DNA of 64,000 bases from an uncultured Lachnospiraceae bacterium (GTDB taxonomy: Bacteria > Bacillota > Clostridia > Lachnospirales > Lachnospiraceae), in the NCBI GenBank assembly GCA_910578345.1, contig CAJTRA010000009.1, forward strand, positions 62,001-126,000. The letters are read 5' to 3'. Shown piece by piece: positions 27,202 through 36,744 of the stretch; within the stretch, counting starts at the first letter, position 1, and the number at the start of each line of letters is the position of its first letter. A program made the translations under genes and the position numbers. Under the pieces are notes generated by a model. The model did not search any database, had not been told where the DNA came from, and saw only the letters and a list, made by a program, of their open reading frames with translations.

Positions 27202-28812
27202 TTACCCCCAGTCCTCATTCAACCAGTTGCGCAGCAGATTCGCTGCAGCCTCCGGATTCTCATCTACGAATTTATTGATCAGCTTTCTTTCCTCTGATTC
27301 ATTCTCTACCATAATATCTTCTAACTGCATCTCAGGATTGGACTGCAGCAGCGTCTCCACAGAGATCTCTTCCTCTTCCTCTGCATGCTTCTCGCCGCGC
27401 ATACTTCTGAGTACGACAAAGGCAAGCAGTGCCAGGATCACGACGATCAACACGATCTGTATGATATCTGTCGCAGTAATGCTGGAACCTTCCGCATCAA
27501 AGAAAATATTCTCGCTGTAAGCTACCAGTGAAATGCTCTCTGCCGGGATTCCCGTGGCATTCGCCACTGCACCTGTCAGATCCTCTTCCACCTCGATCCT
27601 TGTACGCTCTGCATTGGCAAGTTTATACTCCTCCCAGGTAACGCCTTCCAGCTCTCCTCTTGTCCTTGCATCCTCCTCGCGCACAACATTATACCGGATC
27701 ATGGACGCCATCAGAGAAGACTGGCCATAATCAATATATCCCGCCGGCGTCTTCCTGCTGGTGATCTCCTCATCAGGCAGAAATTTCCGAGATTCTTCAG
27801 AAGTGGAAGAATTCCCGCCGCCATTATCCGGCAGCACATAAGTAGAATCATCGTCATTGGAATCCGTGCCGGGAATTCCGGCCACAGTACTCTCATTCTC
27901 AGAACTGAAAACATTCTCCTCGGAAAGCATTCCTTCTGTACGCCCATCCGGCGCCGAGTATCTATGTATGGTCGATTCTGTGGTCGAGAAGTCCAATGCC
28001 AGGTTCGTAGCCACTTCCACATTATCAAATTGATTCGTTCCAAGCAGTACTTTGCGTACCTCGCCGATGACCAGCTTCTCCGCCTCAGCTTTCACAGAAA
28101 GCTGTGCATTTGCGGCGCCTGACACACTATAGTTATCGTCTCCGCTAAAGAGCATATTGCCATCAAAATCCATAATCACAATATGATCTGTCGTCTCATT
28201 GCCGATCGCCGTGGCGACTGCTCTTGCAAGCGCCGCCGAACTCTCTACGCTGAATTCGTCTTTCAGTTCCAGCAGCACCCAGGCATAAGCTTCCTCGTCC
28301 GTTGCAAGCAGCGTGCCGTCATTCTCCGGAATATTGAGCTTGACTCTGGCCGTCTTGATCGCCGAGAAATTCTCAATCATATCTCTTGCCAGATAATCCT
28401 GCAGATATACTACATTTTTCTTCTGTTTGTCAGACTCTGTCGTGGAAAAACTCCCCTCCGTCACCTTATCGATCGTATAGCCTGCCGCCTGAATGTTATT
28501 GGAATTGAGAAGCATACGCGCGTTCGCCTGCTGATCCTTCAAGATCCGAAAAGTCAGTGCATCATCCGAAACAGTATACTTCATGTTCTCGCCATCTAAC
28601 AGCTCCTTGACTTCCGCCGCCTCGGCCGCCGTCTCACATTCCCGCAGCAGAACGTACTGCGGTTTCGTCAGCATCGTCACAACAGCAACAATTCCCACAA
28701 TCACCACTGCCATACCGCAGATCAAAAGTGTCTTCTGTTTCGCTGTAAAACGATTCCACCACTCTAATATCCGATTTCCTAATTCTCTTAATTTGACTAC
28801 TAATTTATCCAC
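27202..28812 (-). CDS. fliF: Flagellar MS-ring protein FliF
   Basis: FliF forms the MS ring in the membrane, the base on which the motor and export gate are built. The 536 residues have a first membrane helix at about 28-48 and the ring-building modules with DYLARDMIENFSAIKTARV. A second helix lies near 445-465 (IIQIVLIVVILALLAFVV), and the C-terminal cytoplasmic tail binds FliG (ANLLRNWLNEDW at the very end). The start is a GTG at 28812 behind AAGGAGATAAG. Confidence 0.96.
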   Translation of the reverse strand: MDKLVVKLRELGNRILEWWNRFTAKQKTLLICGMAVVIVGIVAVVTMLTKPQYVLLRECETAAEAAEVKELLDGENMKYTVSDDALTFRILKDQQANARMLLNSNNIQAAGYTIDKVTEGSFSTTESDKQKKNVVYLQDYLARDMIENFSAIKTARVKLNIPENDGTLLATDEEAYAWVLLELKDEFSVESSAALARAVATAIGNETTDHIVIMDFDGNMLFSGDDNYSVSGAANAQLSVKAEAEKLVIGEVRKVLLGTNQFDNVEVATNLALDFSTTESTIHRYSAPDGRTEGMLSEENVFSSENESTVAGIPGTDSNDDDSTYVLPDNGGGNSSTSEESRKFLPDEEITSRKTPAGYIDYGQSSLMASMIRYNVVREEDARTRGELEGVTWEEYKLANAERTRIEVEEDLTGAVANATGIPAESISLVAYSENIFFDAEGSSITATDIIQIVLIVVILALLAFVVLRSMRGEKHAEEEEEISVETLLQSNPEMQLEDIMVENESEERKLINKFVDENPEAAANLLRNWLNEDWG

Positions 28813-28856
28813 AGCAACTTATCTCCTTCAGCCTTCCCCTTATTCGCTCCGAAACC

Positions 28857-29183
28857 CTAGATCTGCATCTGAAGAAGTTCTCTGTAGGCGTCTAAAACCT
28901 TATCTCTGATCGCAACCGTATACTGCAGGGCAGTAGACGCCTTCTGTAACGCAATACTAAGATCATGCGCATTCTCGGTCTCCCCAAGCATCCACTTGAC
29001 CTCCTCATTCTCCGCATCTGATAAATAACTGTTCGTCGTGTTCAGATTATCGATCGCCGTATGTAATAAACTCTCAAAGCCTGTCTCTTTATATGTGTCC
29101 GGTTTATTGGTAGCCGCACTCCTTGCTGCTTCTTTGACCGCCTCCGAAGACACGTTATGAAGCGCTGTAATATCCAAAGCCAT
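28857..29183 (-). CDS. fliE: Flagellar hook-basal body protein FliE
   Basis: FliE is the adaptor between the MS ring and the rod. The 108 residues have the family pattern near the C-terminus: the helix HDLSIALQKASTALQYTVAI is followed by RDKVLDAYRELLQMQI, matching the conserved FliE ending. RBS TGGAGGAAGAG precedes the ATG. It sits after flgC, the standard Firmicute order. Confidence 0.94.
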   Translation of the reverse strand: MALDITALHNVSSEAVKEAARSAATNKPDTYKETGFESLLHTAIDNLNTTNSYLSDAENEEVKWMLGETENAHDLSIALQKASTALQYTVAIRDKVLDAYRELLQMQI

Positions 29184-29218
29184 CTCTCTTCCTCCAAATT
29201 ATAAGGTGTCTATTCATA

Positions 29219-29668
29219 TTACTGGTTATTTAACAGATTTAATCCCGTAGTTGCTATACTCTTGCTGGCATTGAATGCTGTTGCATTCGCCTGGTAAGCG
29301 CGGCTGGCATCAATCAGGTTCGTCATCTCGGTGATTGTGCTGACATTTGGATACATCACATAACCGTTCTCGTCCGCATCCGGATGAGAAGGGTCATATA
29401 CCATATTGCCTTCCGTCCATGTATCTTCATAAACTCCCGTCACCTTAACGCCAGTGCCATTATAACGCCCTCTCGCCTTATTCAGCACCTGCCTGAACGG
29501 CGCCTGGGAATTCTTCTCTTCAAAAACTACCACTTTCCTGCGGTAAGGGGTTCCATCTTCTGTACGGGTTGTATTTGCATTGGCTACGTTCTGGGAAATG
29601 ATATCCATACGGTAGCGCTCTGCCGTCATTCCTGTCGCATTAATGTCAAAAGCTGTAAACAGTCCCAT
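29219..29668 (-). CDS. flgC: Flagellar proximal rod protein FlgC
   Basis: FlgC is a rod subunit. The 149 residues begin MGLFTAFDINATGMTAERYR, followed by MDIISQNVANANTTRTEDG, the rod-protein signature. They end with the companion C-terminal helix ATAFNASKSIATTGLNLLNN. It contains GTPYRRKVVVFEE, typical of FlgC. RBS GGAGAGAGAAC precedes the ATG. Confidence 0.96.
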   Translation of the reverse strand: MGLFTAFDINATGMTAERYRMDIISQNVANANTTRTEDGTPYRRKVVVFEEKNSQAPFRQVLNKARGRYNGTGVKVTGVYEDTWTEGNMVYDPSHPDADENGYVMYPNVSTITEMTNLIDASRAYQANATAFNASKSIATTGLNLLNNQ

Positions 29669-29717
29669 CGTTCTCTCTCCTTATTCCCTCATTGCACGTC
29701 TCATACCAAAACAGCTG

Positions 29718-30122
29718 TTATTTCATGACCATCTGCAGATTCTTAAACTCCTGTCTGATCGCTGCCGACAATCCCTGGTACACGATCTGGTTCTTCGCCA
29801 GATACACGCCCTCTGTATCCGGATCCACATTATTGCCATCGATCCGGTAAGAATATCCGGAATAGTCGCTGAACGTAACCGGTCTTAACCGGCCAAGATT
29901 CCGGTTCAGTCCGGACATCTTCGCATCCATGGATGTATATCTTGACTGCCCCAGCGCCTGTGCAAGCTGAGAAGCAAAATCCACGTCACTCCGCTTAAAT
30001 CCCGGTGTGTCGGCATTTGAGATATTATTGGAAATAACATCGTTGCGCAGCCACGAAGCATCCGCCGCCCTGTCTAATACATTGATATAATCAAACGCGT
30101 TCGTACTCGATAAGGTACTCAT
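29718..30122 (-). CDS. flgB: Flagellar proximal rod protein FlgB
   Basis: FlgB is the first rod subunit and the first gene of the operon. The rod signature RNDVISNNISNADTPGFKRSD is visible at about 25-45 (quoted in part), and the C-terminal helix is at about 110-134. I start at the ATG at 30122 (MSTLSSTNAFDYIN) because GGAGG lies 9 bases upstream; an upstream GTG is too close to it. A promoter lies about 40 bases before the start. Confidence 0.95.
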   Translation of the reverse strand: MSTLSSTNAFDYINVLDRAADASWLRNDVISNNISNADTPGFKRSDVDFASQLAQALGQSRYTSMDAKMSGLNRNLGRLRPVTFSDYSGYSYRIDGNNVDPDTEGVYLAKNQIVYQGLSAAIRQEFKNLQMVMK

Positions 30123-30159
30123 AACCACAGCCCTCCTAGTTTAATAGAATCCATACTTT

Positions 30160-30187
30160 ATTATAAAGCTATTAAGAAAAAAAACAA
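30160..30187 (-). promoter_or_regulatory. Candidate sigma-A promoter of the motility operon
   Basis: On the minus strand TTGTTT (30182-30187) and TATAAT (30160-30165) are 16 bases apart. The predicted start lies about 30 bases before flgB. The -10 is a perfect consensus hexamer and the gap lies just after the codY terminator, so it is the natural promoter for the whole flagellar operon. Confidence 0.6.
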
Positions 30188-30243
30188 GGTTTTTCGAGTC
30201 ATTTTTCACAATTTGTTAACAGTAATATCTGGAATCAAACTTA

Positions 30244-30300
30244 CAAAAAAAGGGAAAAGGATTCACATAGCTGTAAATCCGCATCCTTGTAAATCCTTTT
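30244..30300 (-). terminator. Intrinsic terminator of codY
   Basis: On the minus strand AAAAGGATTTACA pairs with TGTGAATCCTTTT (one mismatched position), followed by CCC and seven T. It separates codY from the flagellar operon. Confidence 0.8.
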
Positions 30301-30344
30301 ACATTAGAAATTTCCTCTCTTTATTCATATGTGATCTGTGGGAA

Positions 30345-31130
30345 TCAAAATCTTCCCTGTTCTTTCAGCTTCTCTACTTCATCAAACACGACATCATTCA
30401 ACACCTTAATATAGGTGCCCTTCATTCCCGATGATCTCGATTCAATCACCCCGGCGCTCTCGAACTTACGCAGCGCATTGACAATGACAGAACGGGTGAT
30501 CCCCACCTTATCCGCGATCTTGCTTGCCACAAGGATCCCCTCCATGCCGCCCAGCTCGTCGAATATATGTGTGATCGCCTCCATCTCTGAGAAAGACAAT
30601 GTGCCGATGGCAGATTTCACAACCGCCAGCTTACGGTTCTCCTCCGCATTCTCCTCACTCACTGCGCGGAGCATCTCAAGCCCTACCACTGTGGTGCCAT
30701 ACTCACACAGGATAATATCATCGATATCATACTGTTCATTGCATTTGTACAGGAATAGCGTTCCCAGCCGTTCTCCCGATATCTCGATCGGTACAATGAC
30801 CGCCCTGTACTTCTTCGTATCAATATTCTCGAACCCCAAAGTCTCCAGATTGACATTCTCTTTCGTGGACAGTACCGACAACAGCCTCTCATTTAGCATC
30901 GGATCGATAAAACCGCCCACATGGTCTACGATCAGTTCCATAATGGACTCCACCATATCCAGATCCCCGATGCCGAGCACCTTACCCTTCCTGCTGATCA
31001 CAAGAACGTTAGAACCAAGAATATCCTTGAGTACATCACAGATATCATTGAACACGACCTTGCCTGAATTATTGTTGTGCAGAAGTTTCCCAATCTTTCT
31101 TGTCTTATCCAATAATTGAACGCTGCTCAT
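30345..31130 (-). CDS. codY: GTP/branched-chain amino acid-sensing global regulator CodY
   Basis: CodY represses starvation genes when GTP and branched-chain amino acids are plentiful. The 261 residues have an N-terminal GAF-type ligand domain (SSVQLLDKTRKIGKLLHNN at the start) and a C-terminal winged helix. The recognition segment is VASKIADKVGITRSVIVNAL, then RKFESAGVIESRSSGMKGTY, both strongly conserved in CodY. It has its own promoter and terminator between topA and flgB. In Bacillus CodY also controls motility genes, so the neighbourhood is suggestive. Confidence 0.97.
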   Translation of the reverse strand: MSSVQLLDKTRKIGKLLHNNNSGKVVFNDICDVLKDILGSNVLVISRKGKVLGIGDLDMVESIMELIVDHVGGFIDPMLNERLLSVLSTKENVNLETLGFENIDTKKYRAVIVPIEISGERLGTLFLYKCNEQYDIDDIILCEYGTTVVGLEMLRAVSEENAEENRKLAVVKSAIGTLSFSEMEAITHIFDELGGMEGILVASKIADKVGITRSVIVNALRKFESAGVIESRSSGMKGTYIKVLNDVVFDEVEKLKEQGRF

Positions 31131-31230
31131 GAACTTAACTCCTTATCCCCTGCCTGGGAAATCAGCATACCTCCCTGCGGCAAATCAGTTGTGAATCGTA
31201 ACAAATACTTACACAATTCCAGATAAATTG

Positions 31231-31259
31231 ATTTTATCACAACATTCGCGTATAATCAA
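31231..31259 (-). promoter_or_regulatory. Sigma-A promoter of codY
   Basis: TTGATT (31254-31259) and TAAAAT (31231-31236) on the minus strand are exactly 17 bases apart. The implied 5' leader is about 95 bases and ends in AAGGAG before the codY ATG. Confidence 0.65.
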
Positions 31260-31313
31260 TGTCTTTTAAGCACATTTAGCATCATTTTGTTCACAATTTG
31301 GATTATTTTTACA

Positions 31314-31339
31314 GAATTTTCTGACATTCCAGAAAATTC
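31314..31339. promoter_or_regulatory. Perfect palindrome with two overlapping CodY-box-like sites
   Basis: GAATTTTCTG and CAGAAAATTC form a perfect 10-bp inverted repeat with a 6-base centre, 8 bases after the topA stop and about 55 bases upstream of the codY -35. Each half, extended through the centre, matches 12 of 15 positions of the known CodY box (AATTTTCWGAAAATT). It may be an autoregulatory operator, or a weak topA terminator. No T-run follows on the minus strand, which favours an operator. Confidence 0.45.
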
Positions 31340-31347
31340 ATCTGCCT

Positions 31348-33396
31348 CTACGCCTCCTGCTTCTGCGCATCCTTGACAAATCCACAATTCTCATCTGAGC
31401 AGGCCAGCTTATTTCCCTTCTGCAGCATGATCGCGCCGCATCTGTCGCATCTGTCCTCCACAGGCTTCTGCCATACCATAAAGTCGCAGTCAGGATTGTC
31501 GATACAGCCGTAATATTTCCGGCCTTTCTTCGTCTTCTTTAACACAATATCCTTGCCGCACTTCGGACATGCCACGCCGATCTTCTCGAAATACGGCTTC
31601 GTATTACGGCACTCCGGGAAGCCAGGGCAGGCCAGGAATCTGCCATGTGGTCCATATTTGATGACCATCTGTCTGCCGCACAGGTCGCAGAATTCATCGG
31701 ACAACTCATCTGCAATTTCCACTTCCTTAAGCTCCTTCTCAGCCTTATCTACCGCTTCCGCCAGATCAGGATAGAAGTTCGAGACGACTGTCTTCCATTT
31801 CACGCTTCCTTCTTCCACGCCGTCCAGCAGCGCTTCCATCGTAGCGGTAAAATTCACATCCACGATAGAAGGAAAGGCTTCCTTCATCATATTATTTACC
31901 ACTTCTCCTAGTTCCGTCACATAGAGATTCTTGTTCTCCTTGACAATATATCTTCTGGCAAGGATCGTCGTGATCGTGGGCGCATACGTACTCGGACGCC
32001 CGATGCCTAACTCCTCCATAGCCCTGACTAAGGAAGCCTCCGTATAATGGGACGCCGGCTGGGTAAAGTGCTGTTTCTCGAAAAGCTGCTGTAAGGTCAG
32101 CTTTGTATCTTTTGTGATCCCTTTCACTAGGGTATTGTTTTCTTCTTTCTCTTCTTCTTCCGTATAAACGCTCATGAAACCGTCGAACTTCACTTTGGAA
32201 GCCGCAACGCTAAACCGCTGGCCCGCGGCATCAATCTTCACCGACGTCGTCTCATAGACAGCAGACGCCATCCGGCTTGCCACAAATCTTTTCCAGATCA
32301 ACTGGTAGAGCCTGAACTGGTCTCTTGCCAAAGACTCCTTACTCTCCGACGGCGTCCTGTTTAAGTCCGTAGGACGGATCGCCTCATGGGCATCCTGGAT
32401 CTTGGCGCCGCTCTTCTGCTCTTGTTCGGCCTTTGCTGCATAGTCCGTACCATACTTTGTTGTAACGAATTCCCTGGCTGCCTTCGCCGCCTCATCTGAC
32501 ACTCTGGTGGAATCTGTACGCAGATAGGTAATGATACCGCTCTCATATAGCTGCTGCGCGAGACGCATCGTCTTCTGCGTCGAAAAGTTCAGCACCTTGC
32601 TTGCTTCCTGCTGCAGTGTAGAGGTGGTAAAGGGCAGCGGCGCCTTCTTGACTCTCTCGCCATTCTTGACAGAAGACACCTGATATTCCGCCTGGTTTAA
32701 CAGCTTTTTGACTGCCTCCAGTTCCTCCCTGGAGCCAATCGTTTTCTTCTCTTCTGTCGTCCCGTAATATTTGGCAAGTAACGGTTTCTTCTCCCCTGCC
32801 ACAAGAAAAGACGCCTCTAATGTCCAGTATTCTTCCGGGATAAATGCATTGATTTCTTCTTCTCTGTCACAAATAATCCGAAGCGCTACCGACTGCACCC
32901 GTCCAGCGCTCAAGCCTCTCTTGACCTTCGCCCACAAAACAGGCGAGATCTTATAGCCCACCATACGGTCCAGGCAGCGTCTGGCCTGCTGGGCATCCAC
33001 CAAATCCATATTGATCTCTCTGGCATTCTTCAAGGATTCCTTGACTGCTGTCTTCGTGATCTCATTGAAAGTAATGCGGTAGACTTTCTTATTCTCCAGT
33101 TTAAGCGCCGCAAGAAGGTGCCATGAAATAGCTTCCCCCTCGCGGTCAGGGTCCGTCGCCAGATAGATTTTCTCGGCCTTCTTCACTTCCTTGCGGAGAT
33201 TTGCCAGAATATCTCCCTTCCCCCTGATCGTGATATATTTCGGTTCAAAATCATGCTCTACATCAATCCCCAGCACACTACGCGGCAGATCCCGTACATG
33301 TCCGTTGCTGGCCGCCACCTCATAATTCGCACCCAAAAACTTCTTGATCGTCTTTACTTTCGCTGGTGATTCCACAATTACCAGATATTTCGCCAT
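31348..33396 (-). CDS. topA: DNA topoisomerase I
   Basis: Type IA topoisomerase that relaxes negative supercoils. The 682 residues start with the Toprim domain (LVIVESPAKVKTIKKFLG, ending DPDREGEA). The active-site Tyr lies in GIITYLRTDSTRVSDEA near residue 290. Two C-terminal four-cysteine zinc ribbons follow from about residue 570 (CDLCGRQM...CPGFPEC and CPKCGKD...CDF), plus a third C-x2-C pair near the end (CDRCG). Length and domains are standard for Firmicutes. Confidence 0.98.
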   Translation of the reverse strand: MAKYLVIVESPAKVKTIKKFLGANYEVAASNGHVRDLPRSVLGIDVEHDFEPKYITIRGKGDILANLRKEVKKAEKIYLATDPDREGEAISWHLLAALKLENKKVYRITFNEITKTAVKESLKNAREINMDLVDAQQARRCLDRMVGYKISPVLWAKVKRGLSAGRVQSVALRIICDREEEINAFIPEEYWTLEASFLVAGEKKPLLAKYYGTTEEKKTIGSREELEAVKKLLNQAEYQVSSVKNGERVKKAPLPFTTSTLQQEASKVLNFSTQKTMRLAQQLYESGIITYLRTDSTRVSDEAAKAAREFVTTKYGTDYAAKAEQEQKSGAKIQDAHEAIRPTDLNRTPSESKESLARDQFRLYQLIWKRFVASRMASAVYETTSVKIDAAGQRFSVAASKVKFDGFMSVYTEEEEKEENNTLVKGITKDTKLTLQQLFEKQHFTQPASHYTEASLVRAMEELGIGRPSTYAPTITTILARRYIVKENKNLYVTELGEVVNNMMKEAFPSIVDVNFTATMEALLDGVEEGSVKWKTVVSNFYPDLAEAVDKAEKELKEVEIADELSDEFCDLCGRQMVIKYGPHGRFLACPGFPECRNTKPYFEKIGVACPKCGKDIVLKKTKKGRKYYGCIDNPDCDFMVWQKPVEDRCDRCGAIMLQKGNKLACSDENCGFVKDAQKQEA

Positions 33397-33541
33397 AGAA
33401 TATTCCCCTGTTTCTACTATTCAATAAGATAATGTGTCGTTTCCGTAAACGGACTCATCAACGTGAAACACTATACACTATATTCTTTACGCTGGCAAGA
33501 GGAAAAAAATTAAAAAAGGAGAAAGAACGATCTGCCCGATC

Positions 33542-34678
33542 TTATGATATGCCTTTTCGATAATAGCAGCCGGCGGTCTGTCCGGCATGACCGGATGCGC
33601 AGAGCTGCAAGAGTTCATGACATAATTTAGGCACGCTGATATTCGTTTCATAGGCATTTCCATAAGCCTCTTGTAAAAGCGCCAGCGGTTTCGGCTGGAA
33701 ATCCAGCAAACGCAGCACCTTCTCTGTCGTCTCTTCCATTGTAAAGAGTGACTGCTGCTCACAGACATTCTTCTCTGTCAAAGCCGGAATCGTCATCTGC
33801 ATTTCATCTAACAATTCCTGCGGCGTCATCACAAGTCCCGCCCCCTGCCGGATCAGCTTGTTACAGCCCACACTTAGCGCATCGGTGGTTCTTCCCGGAA
33901 TTGCATACACTTCCCTGCCCTGTTCCAACGCCATGTCCACGGTAATTAACGTGCCGCTGCGCTCCTTGGCCTCAATCACCAGTACGCCGTCACACAGCCC
34001 GCTAATGATCCGGTTCCTCGGTGGAAAAAGCACTGCCCGCGGCTCGATGCCCGGCGGATATTCCGAACACACGCCCCCTTCTGCAAGCAGACTTTCGTAC
34101 AGCGCTCTGTTCTCTGCCGGATAACAGATATCTACTCCACATCCAAATACCCCCAGAGAATACCCGCCTGCATCGATGGCCGCCTGCTGGCTGATCCCGT
34201 CGATCCCTCTGGCCATTCCGCTGATAATCTGTACCCCCGCCTGTGCCAGCACAGCGCCAAACTCTCCCGCCATTTTCTTGCCATACTCAGAACAGTTCCT
34301 CGCTCCGATCATGGCGACGGATCTCTTCCCAGCATCTGGCAGCCTTCCCACATAATACAGGGCATACGGCGCATCACTGACAACGGACAACCTTTGCGGA
34401 TACGACGCATCCCGGATTGTGACAAACAGGATGCCTCTTTCTGTCATCCTTTCATATTCTCCCAGCACATCGTAATGTGCAGCGAAAGCCTGGATTTTTT
34501 GTGCTTTACGTCTATATCTTATATGCAGTTGTTCTTCCAATATTCCCCTTTTTGCCATATCATAAACAACCTGCGCCTCTCCTGTCTGCTCTAAATCTGT
34601 CAAAAAAGCTCTGCTGCCCATGCCCGCCGCCTGATACAGCCAGTGCTGATAGGCTCTTTCCGTTTCCTGCTGCGTCAT
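33542..34678 (-). CDS. dprA: DNA-processing protein DprA
   Basis: DprA loads RecA on incoming single-stranded DNA. The 378 residues contain the Rossmann-like DNA_processg_A core with MIGARNCSEYGKKMA, SGMARGIDGISQQAAIDAGG, GCGVDICYPAEN and FPPRNRIISGLCDGVLVIEA. A winged-helix tail follows. RBS AAGGAGCAG precedes the ATG. It is followed by topA, a neighbour pair seen in many Firmicutes. Confidence 0.96.
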   Translation of the reverse strand: MTQQETERAYQHWLYQAAGMGSRAFLTDLEQTGEAQVVYDMAKRGILEEQLHIRYRRKAQKIQAFAAHYDVLGEYERMTERGILFVTIRDASYPQRLSVVSDAPYALYYVGRLPDAGKRSVAMIGARNCSEYGKKMAGEFGAVLAQAGVQIISGMARGIDGISQQAAIDAGGYSLGVFGCGVDICYPAENRALYESLLAEGGVCSEYPPGIEPRAVLFPPRNRIISGLCDGVLVIEAKERSGTLITVDMALEQGREVYAIPGRTTDALSVGCNKLIRQGAGLVMTPQELLDEMQMTIPALTEKNVCEQQSLFTMEETTEKVLRLLDFQPKPLALLQEAYGNAYETNISVPKLCHELLQLCASGHAGQTAGCYYRKGIS

Positions 34679-34754
34679 TTATTCTGCTCCTTCTCTCTCC
34701 TTGCTGCAATCTGATATCCAACAGCCTGTCTCCAGGATCTGTGCATATCTTATG

Positions 34755-36299
34755 TCATATCCGGTCTGCCTGCCGGTAACAGATCGCCTCCGCCAGATGC
34801 TCTTCCCGAATCTGTCTGCATCCTGCCAGATCTGCGATCGTGCGCGCTACCTTCAGAATTCTGTGATATCCCCTGGCAGACAATTGCATACAGGAAAACA
34901 TCTGTTCCATATAGCGCTTCTCCTTCACTCCAAGCCCGCAGTACTTCTCCACCTGCGCCGCTCCCATGTCTGCATTAAAATGCAGTCCGGTCCCAAGAAA
35001 CCGCTCTGCCTGTATCTTTCTCGCCTCCATAACCCGCTCTCTGATCTGGGCGCTGCTCTCTCCCGGCGCGCCGCCAGACAGATCCTTAAACCGGAGAGGC
35101 GCCGCCTCCACACAGATGTCAATCCGGTCCAAGATGGGGCCCGATATCCTGGCCAGATATCGCTTCACCTCATAGGGAGAGCAGCGGCATCTGGCCATAT
35201 CAGGATAATAACCGCAAGGGCATGGATTCATCGCGCCCACCAGCATAAAATCTGCCGGAAAGCGGTAAACCCCGCTGCTCCTGGCAATCTGCACTTCCTT
35301 GTCCTCCAGGGGCTGGCGCAGAATCTCTAACGTCTGTCTTTTAAATTCCGGCAGCTCGTCCAGGAAAAGAATGCCGCGATGGCTTAAGCTGACAATCCCA
35401 GGGGCCGGCACCCTGCCGCCGCCCGCAAGCGCCTGCTGCGTGATCGTATGATGAGGATTCAGAAAGGGCCGCTTCGTAATCAGCACTTCTTTCGGAGGAT
35501 GCAGCAGTCCCGATACACTGTAGATGGTTGACACTTCCAGACTCTCCTGTAAGGATAAGGGCGGCAGGATGGAGGGAATCCGTCTGGCCAGCATTGTCTT
35601 GCCCGATCCCGGCGGCCCGATCATCAGCAGATGATGAAAACCCGCTGCCGCAACCTCTGCCGCCCGCTTCACGGCTGCCTGCCCATTGATATCCGCAAAA
35701 TCAAGCGCCTTCTCGCCCTCTGTACTTTCCCACAAAGACATGACATCGATCTGCTCCGGTTCGATCAACCCGCTGCCGCCGCTCTCTATCGCCTGCAGAT
35801 AAGCCACCGTTTCTGTGATGTCTGACACGCCGATCACTTCGATTCCCTCCACCACAGCCCCCTCCATCGCATTATCCTGCGGAACGATGCATCTTCGCAT
35901 TCCCCGTTCCTTCGCCTGGGCGACGATGGGCAGAACGCCTTTCACCGGTTTGATTTCCCCGTTCAGTCCCAGTTCCCCCAGCAGAACGGTTCCGGCCGTA
36001 CATGGACCGGTAAGCTGCCCCAGACATGTTAGAATGCCAATCGCCACAGGAAGGTCAAACACGGTGCCCTCCTTGCGCACATCCGCCGGAGACAGATTCA
36101 CATTGATGCACATAGGCGGCAGACTGATCCCTGTATTCTTCAGGGCGACGCGTACCCGCTCCCTTGCCTCCCGCACTTCTGAACTGAGAAGCCCCACCAT
36201 CTGAAAACAGGGCAGTCCCCTGGACAGATCGACTTCCACTTGTACCAGATAACTGCTGATACCACAGACCGTTCCCGATGTGATCGTACTAAACAACAA
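34755..36299 (-). CDS. YifB/ComM-family AAA+ protein (Mg chelatase-like)
   Basis: The family includes ComM, a helicase that aids branch migration in natural transformation; its neighbour here is dprA. The 514 residues have an N-terminal Lon-protease-like fold (VEVDLSRGLPCFQMVGL). The AAA+ core shows Walker A IGPPGSGKTMLARRIPSILPP and Walker B ILFLDELPEF (quoted in part). A C-terminal Mg-chelatase-like domain follows, with the sensor region SARGYHRILKVARTIADL. The start is a TTG at 36299 directly behind AAGGAGG. The family call is firm; a role in transformation here is inference. Confidence 0.93.
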   Translation of the reverse strand: MLFSTITSGTVCGISSYLVQVEVDLSRGLPCFQMVGLLSSEVREARERVRVALKNTGISLPPMCINVNLSPADVRKEGTVFDLPVAIGILTCLGQLTGPCTAGTVLLGELGLNGEIKPVKGVLPIVAQAKERGMRRCIVPQDNAMEGAVVEGIEVIGVSDITETVAYLQAIESGGSGLIEPEQIDVMSLWESTEGEKALDFADINGQAAVKRAAEVAAAGFHHLLMIGPPGSGKTMLARRIPSILPPLSLQESLEVSTIYSVSGLLHPPKEVLITKRPFLNPHHTITQQALAGGGRVPAPGIVSLSHRGILFLDELPEFKRQTLEILRQPLEDKEVQIARSSGVYRFPADFMLVGAMNPCPCGYYPDMARCRCSPYEVKRYLARISGPILDRIDICVEAAPLRFKDLSGGAPGESSAQIRERVMEARKIQAERFLGTGLHFNADMGAAQVEKYCGLGVKEKRYMEQMFSCMQLSARGYHRILKVARTIADLAGCRQIREEHLAEAICYRQADRI

Positions 36300-36487
36300 T
36301 CGTCCTCCTTACGCAAATTTCTTCCTGGATCATGATGGCGAACTGCCAATGCGACCTCTGCCCCTCCTTCTTCGCCTGCTGTCTCCCGAACAGATCGGTT
36401 CCGGCAACAGCCCGCTCTTCGCGGACAGAGAATGAATCTGTAATGTTAGAATCTTTGTCGTACAATGTACTTCTCTCTTTATAGCAC

Positions 36488-36519
36488 AAAAAAAGACAGG
36501 ATACAATCTCTGCCTGTCT
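36488..36519 (-). terminator. Intrinsic terminator in the sigK-yifB gap
   Basis: AGACAGG and CCTGTCT form a 7-bp stem followed by seven T on the minus strand. It is the second terminator in the 445-base non-coding interval 36300-36744, which otherwise holds no recognisable gene. Confidence 0.7.
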
Positions 36520-36604
36520 ATCTGTGATAGAACTTTTCGCTTTCTGCCTGACGGTATACGTCTCCTCCTCTACGAGATATAGAAAATTTCTGCAAAAACC
36601 CATG

Positions 36605-36629
36605 AAAAAACACAATATCTTGTATTGTG
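36605..36629 (-). terminator. Intrinsic terminator after sigK
   Basis: CACAATA and TATTGTG form a 7-bp stem with a 5-base loop followed by six T on the minus strand, about 115 bases after the sigK stop. Confidence 0.7.
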
Positions 36630-36744
36630 CACCTTTCCCATTCCCTGTCGATCCGGACCGGGAACACATTCCGGAAGAACCTCTGTTCAAGTTCCCACGC
36701 TCAACGAGGTTCTTTCGAATTTCATGTCCACCGCTCTTTCCTGC

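Noticed and set aside
30201..30215. CodY box just upstream of the flagellar promoter
   Set aside because: Only 10 of 15 positions match the consensus, about what AT-rich DNA gives by chance.
36289..36690. Minus-strand frame of 133 codons between sigK and yifB
   Set aside because: It contains both terminator hairpins and the yifB RBS, so it is non-coding.
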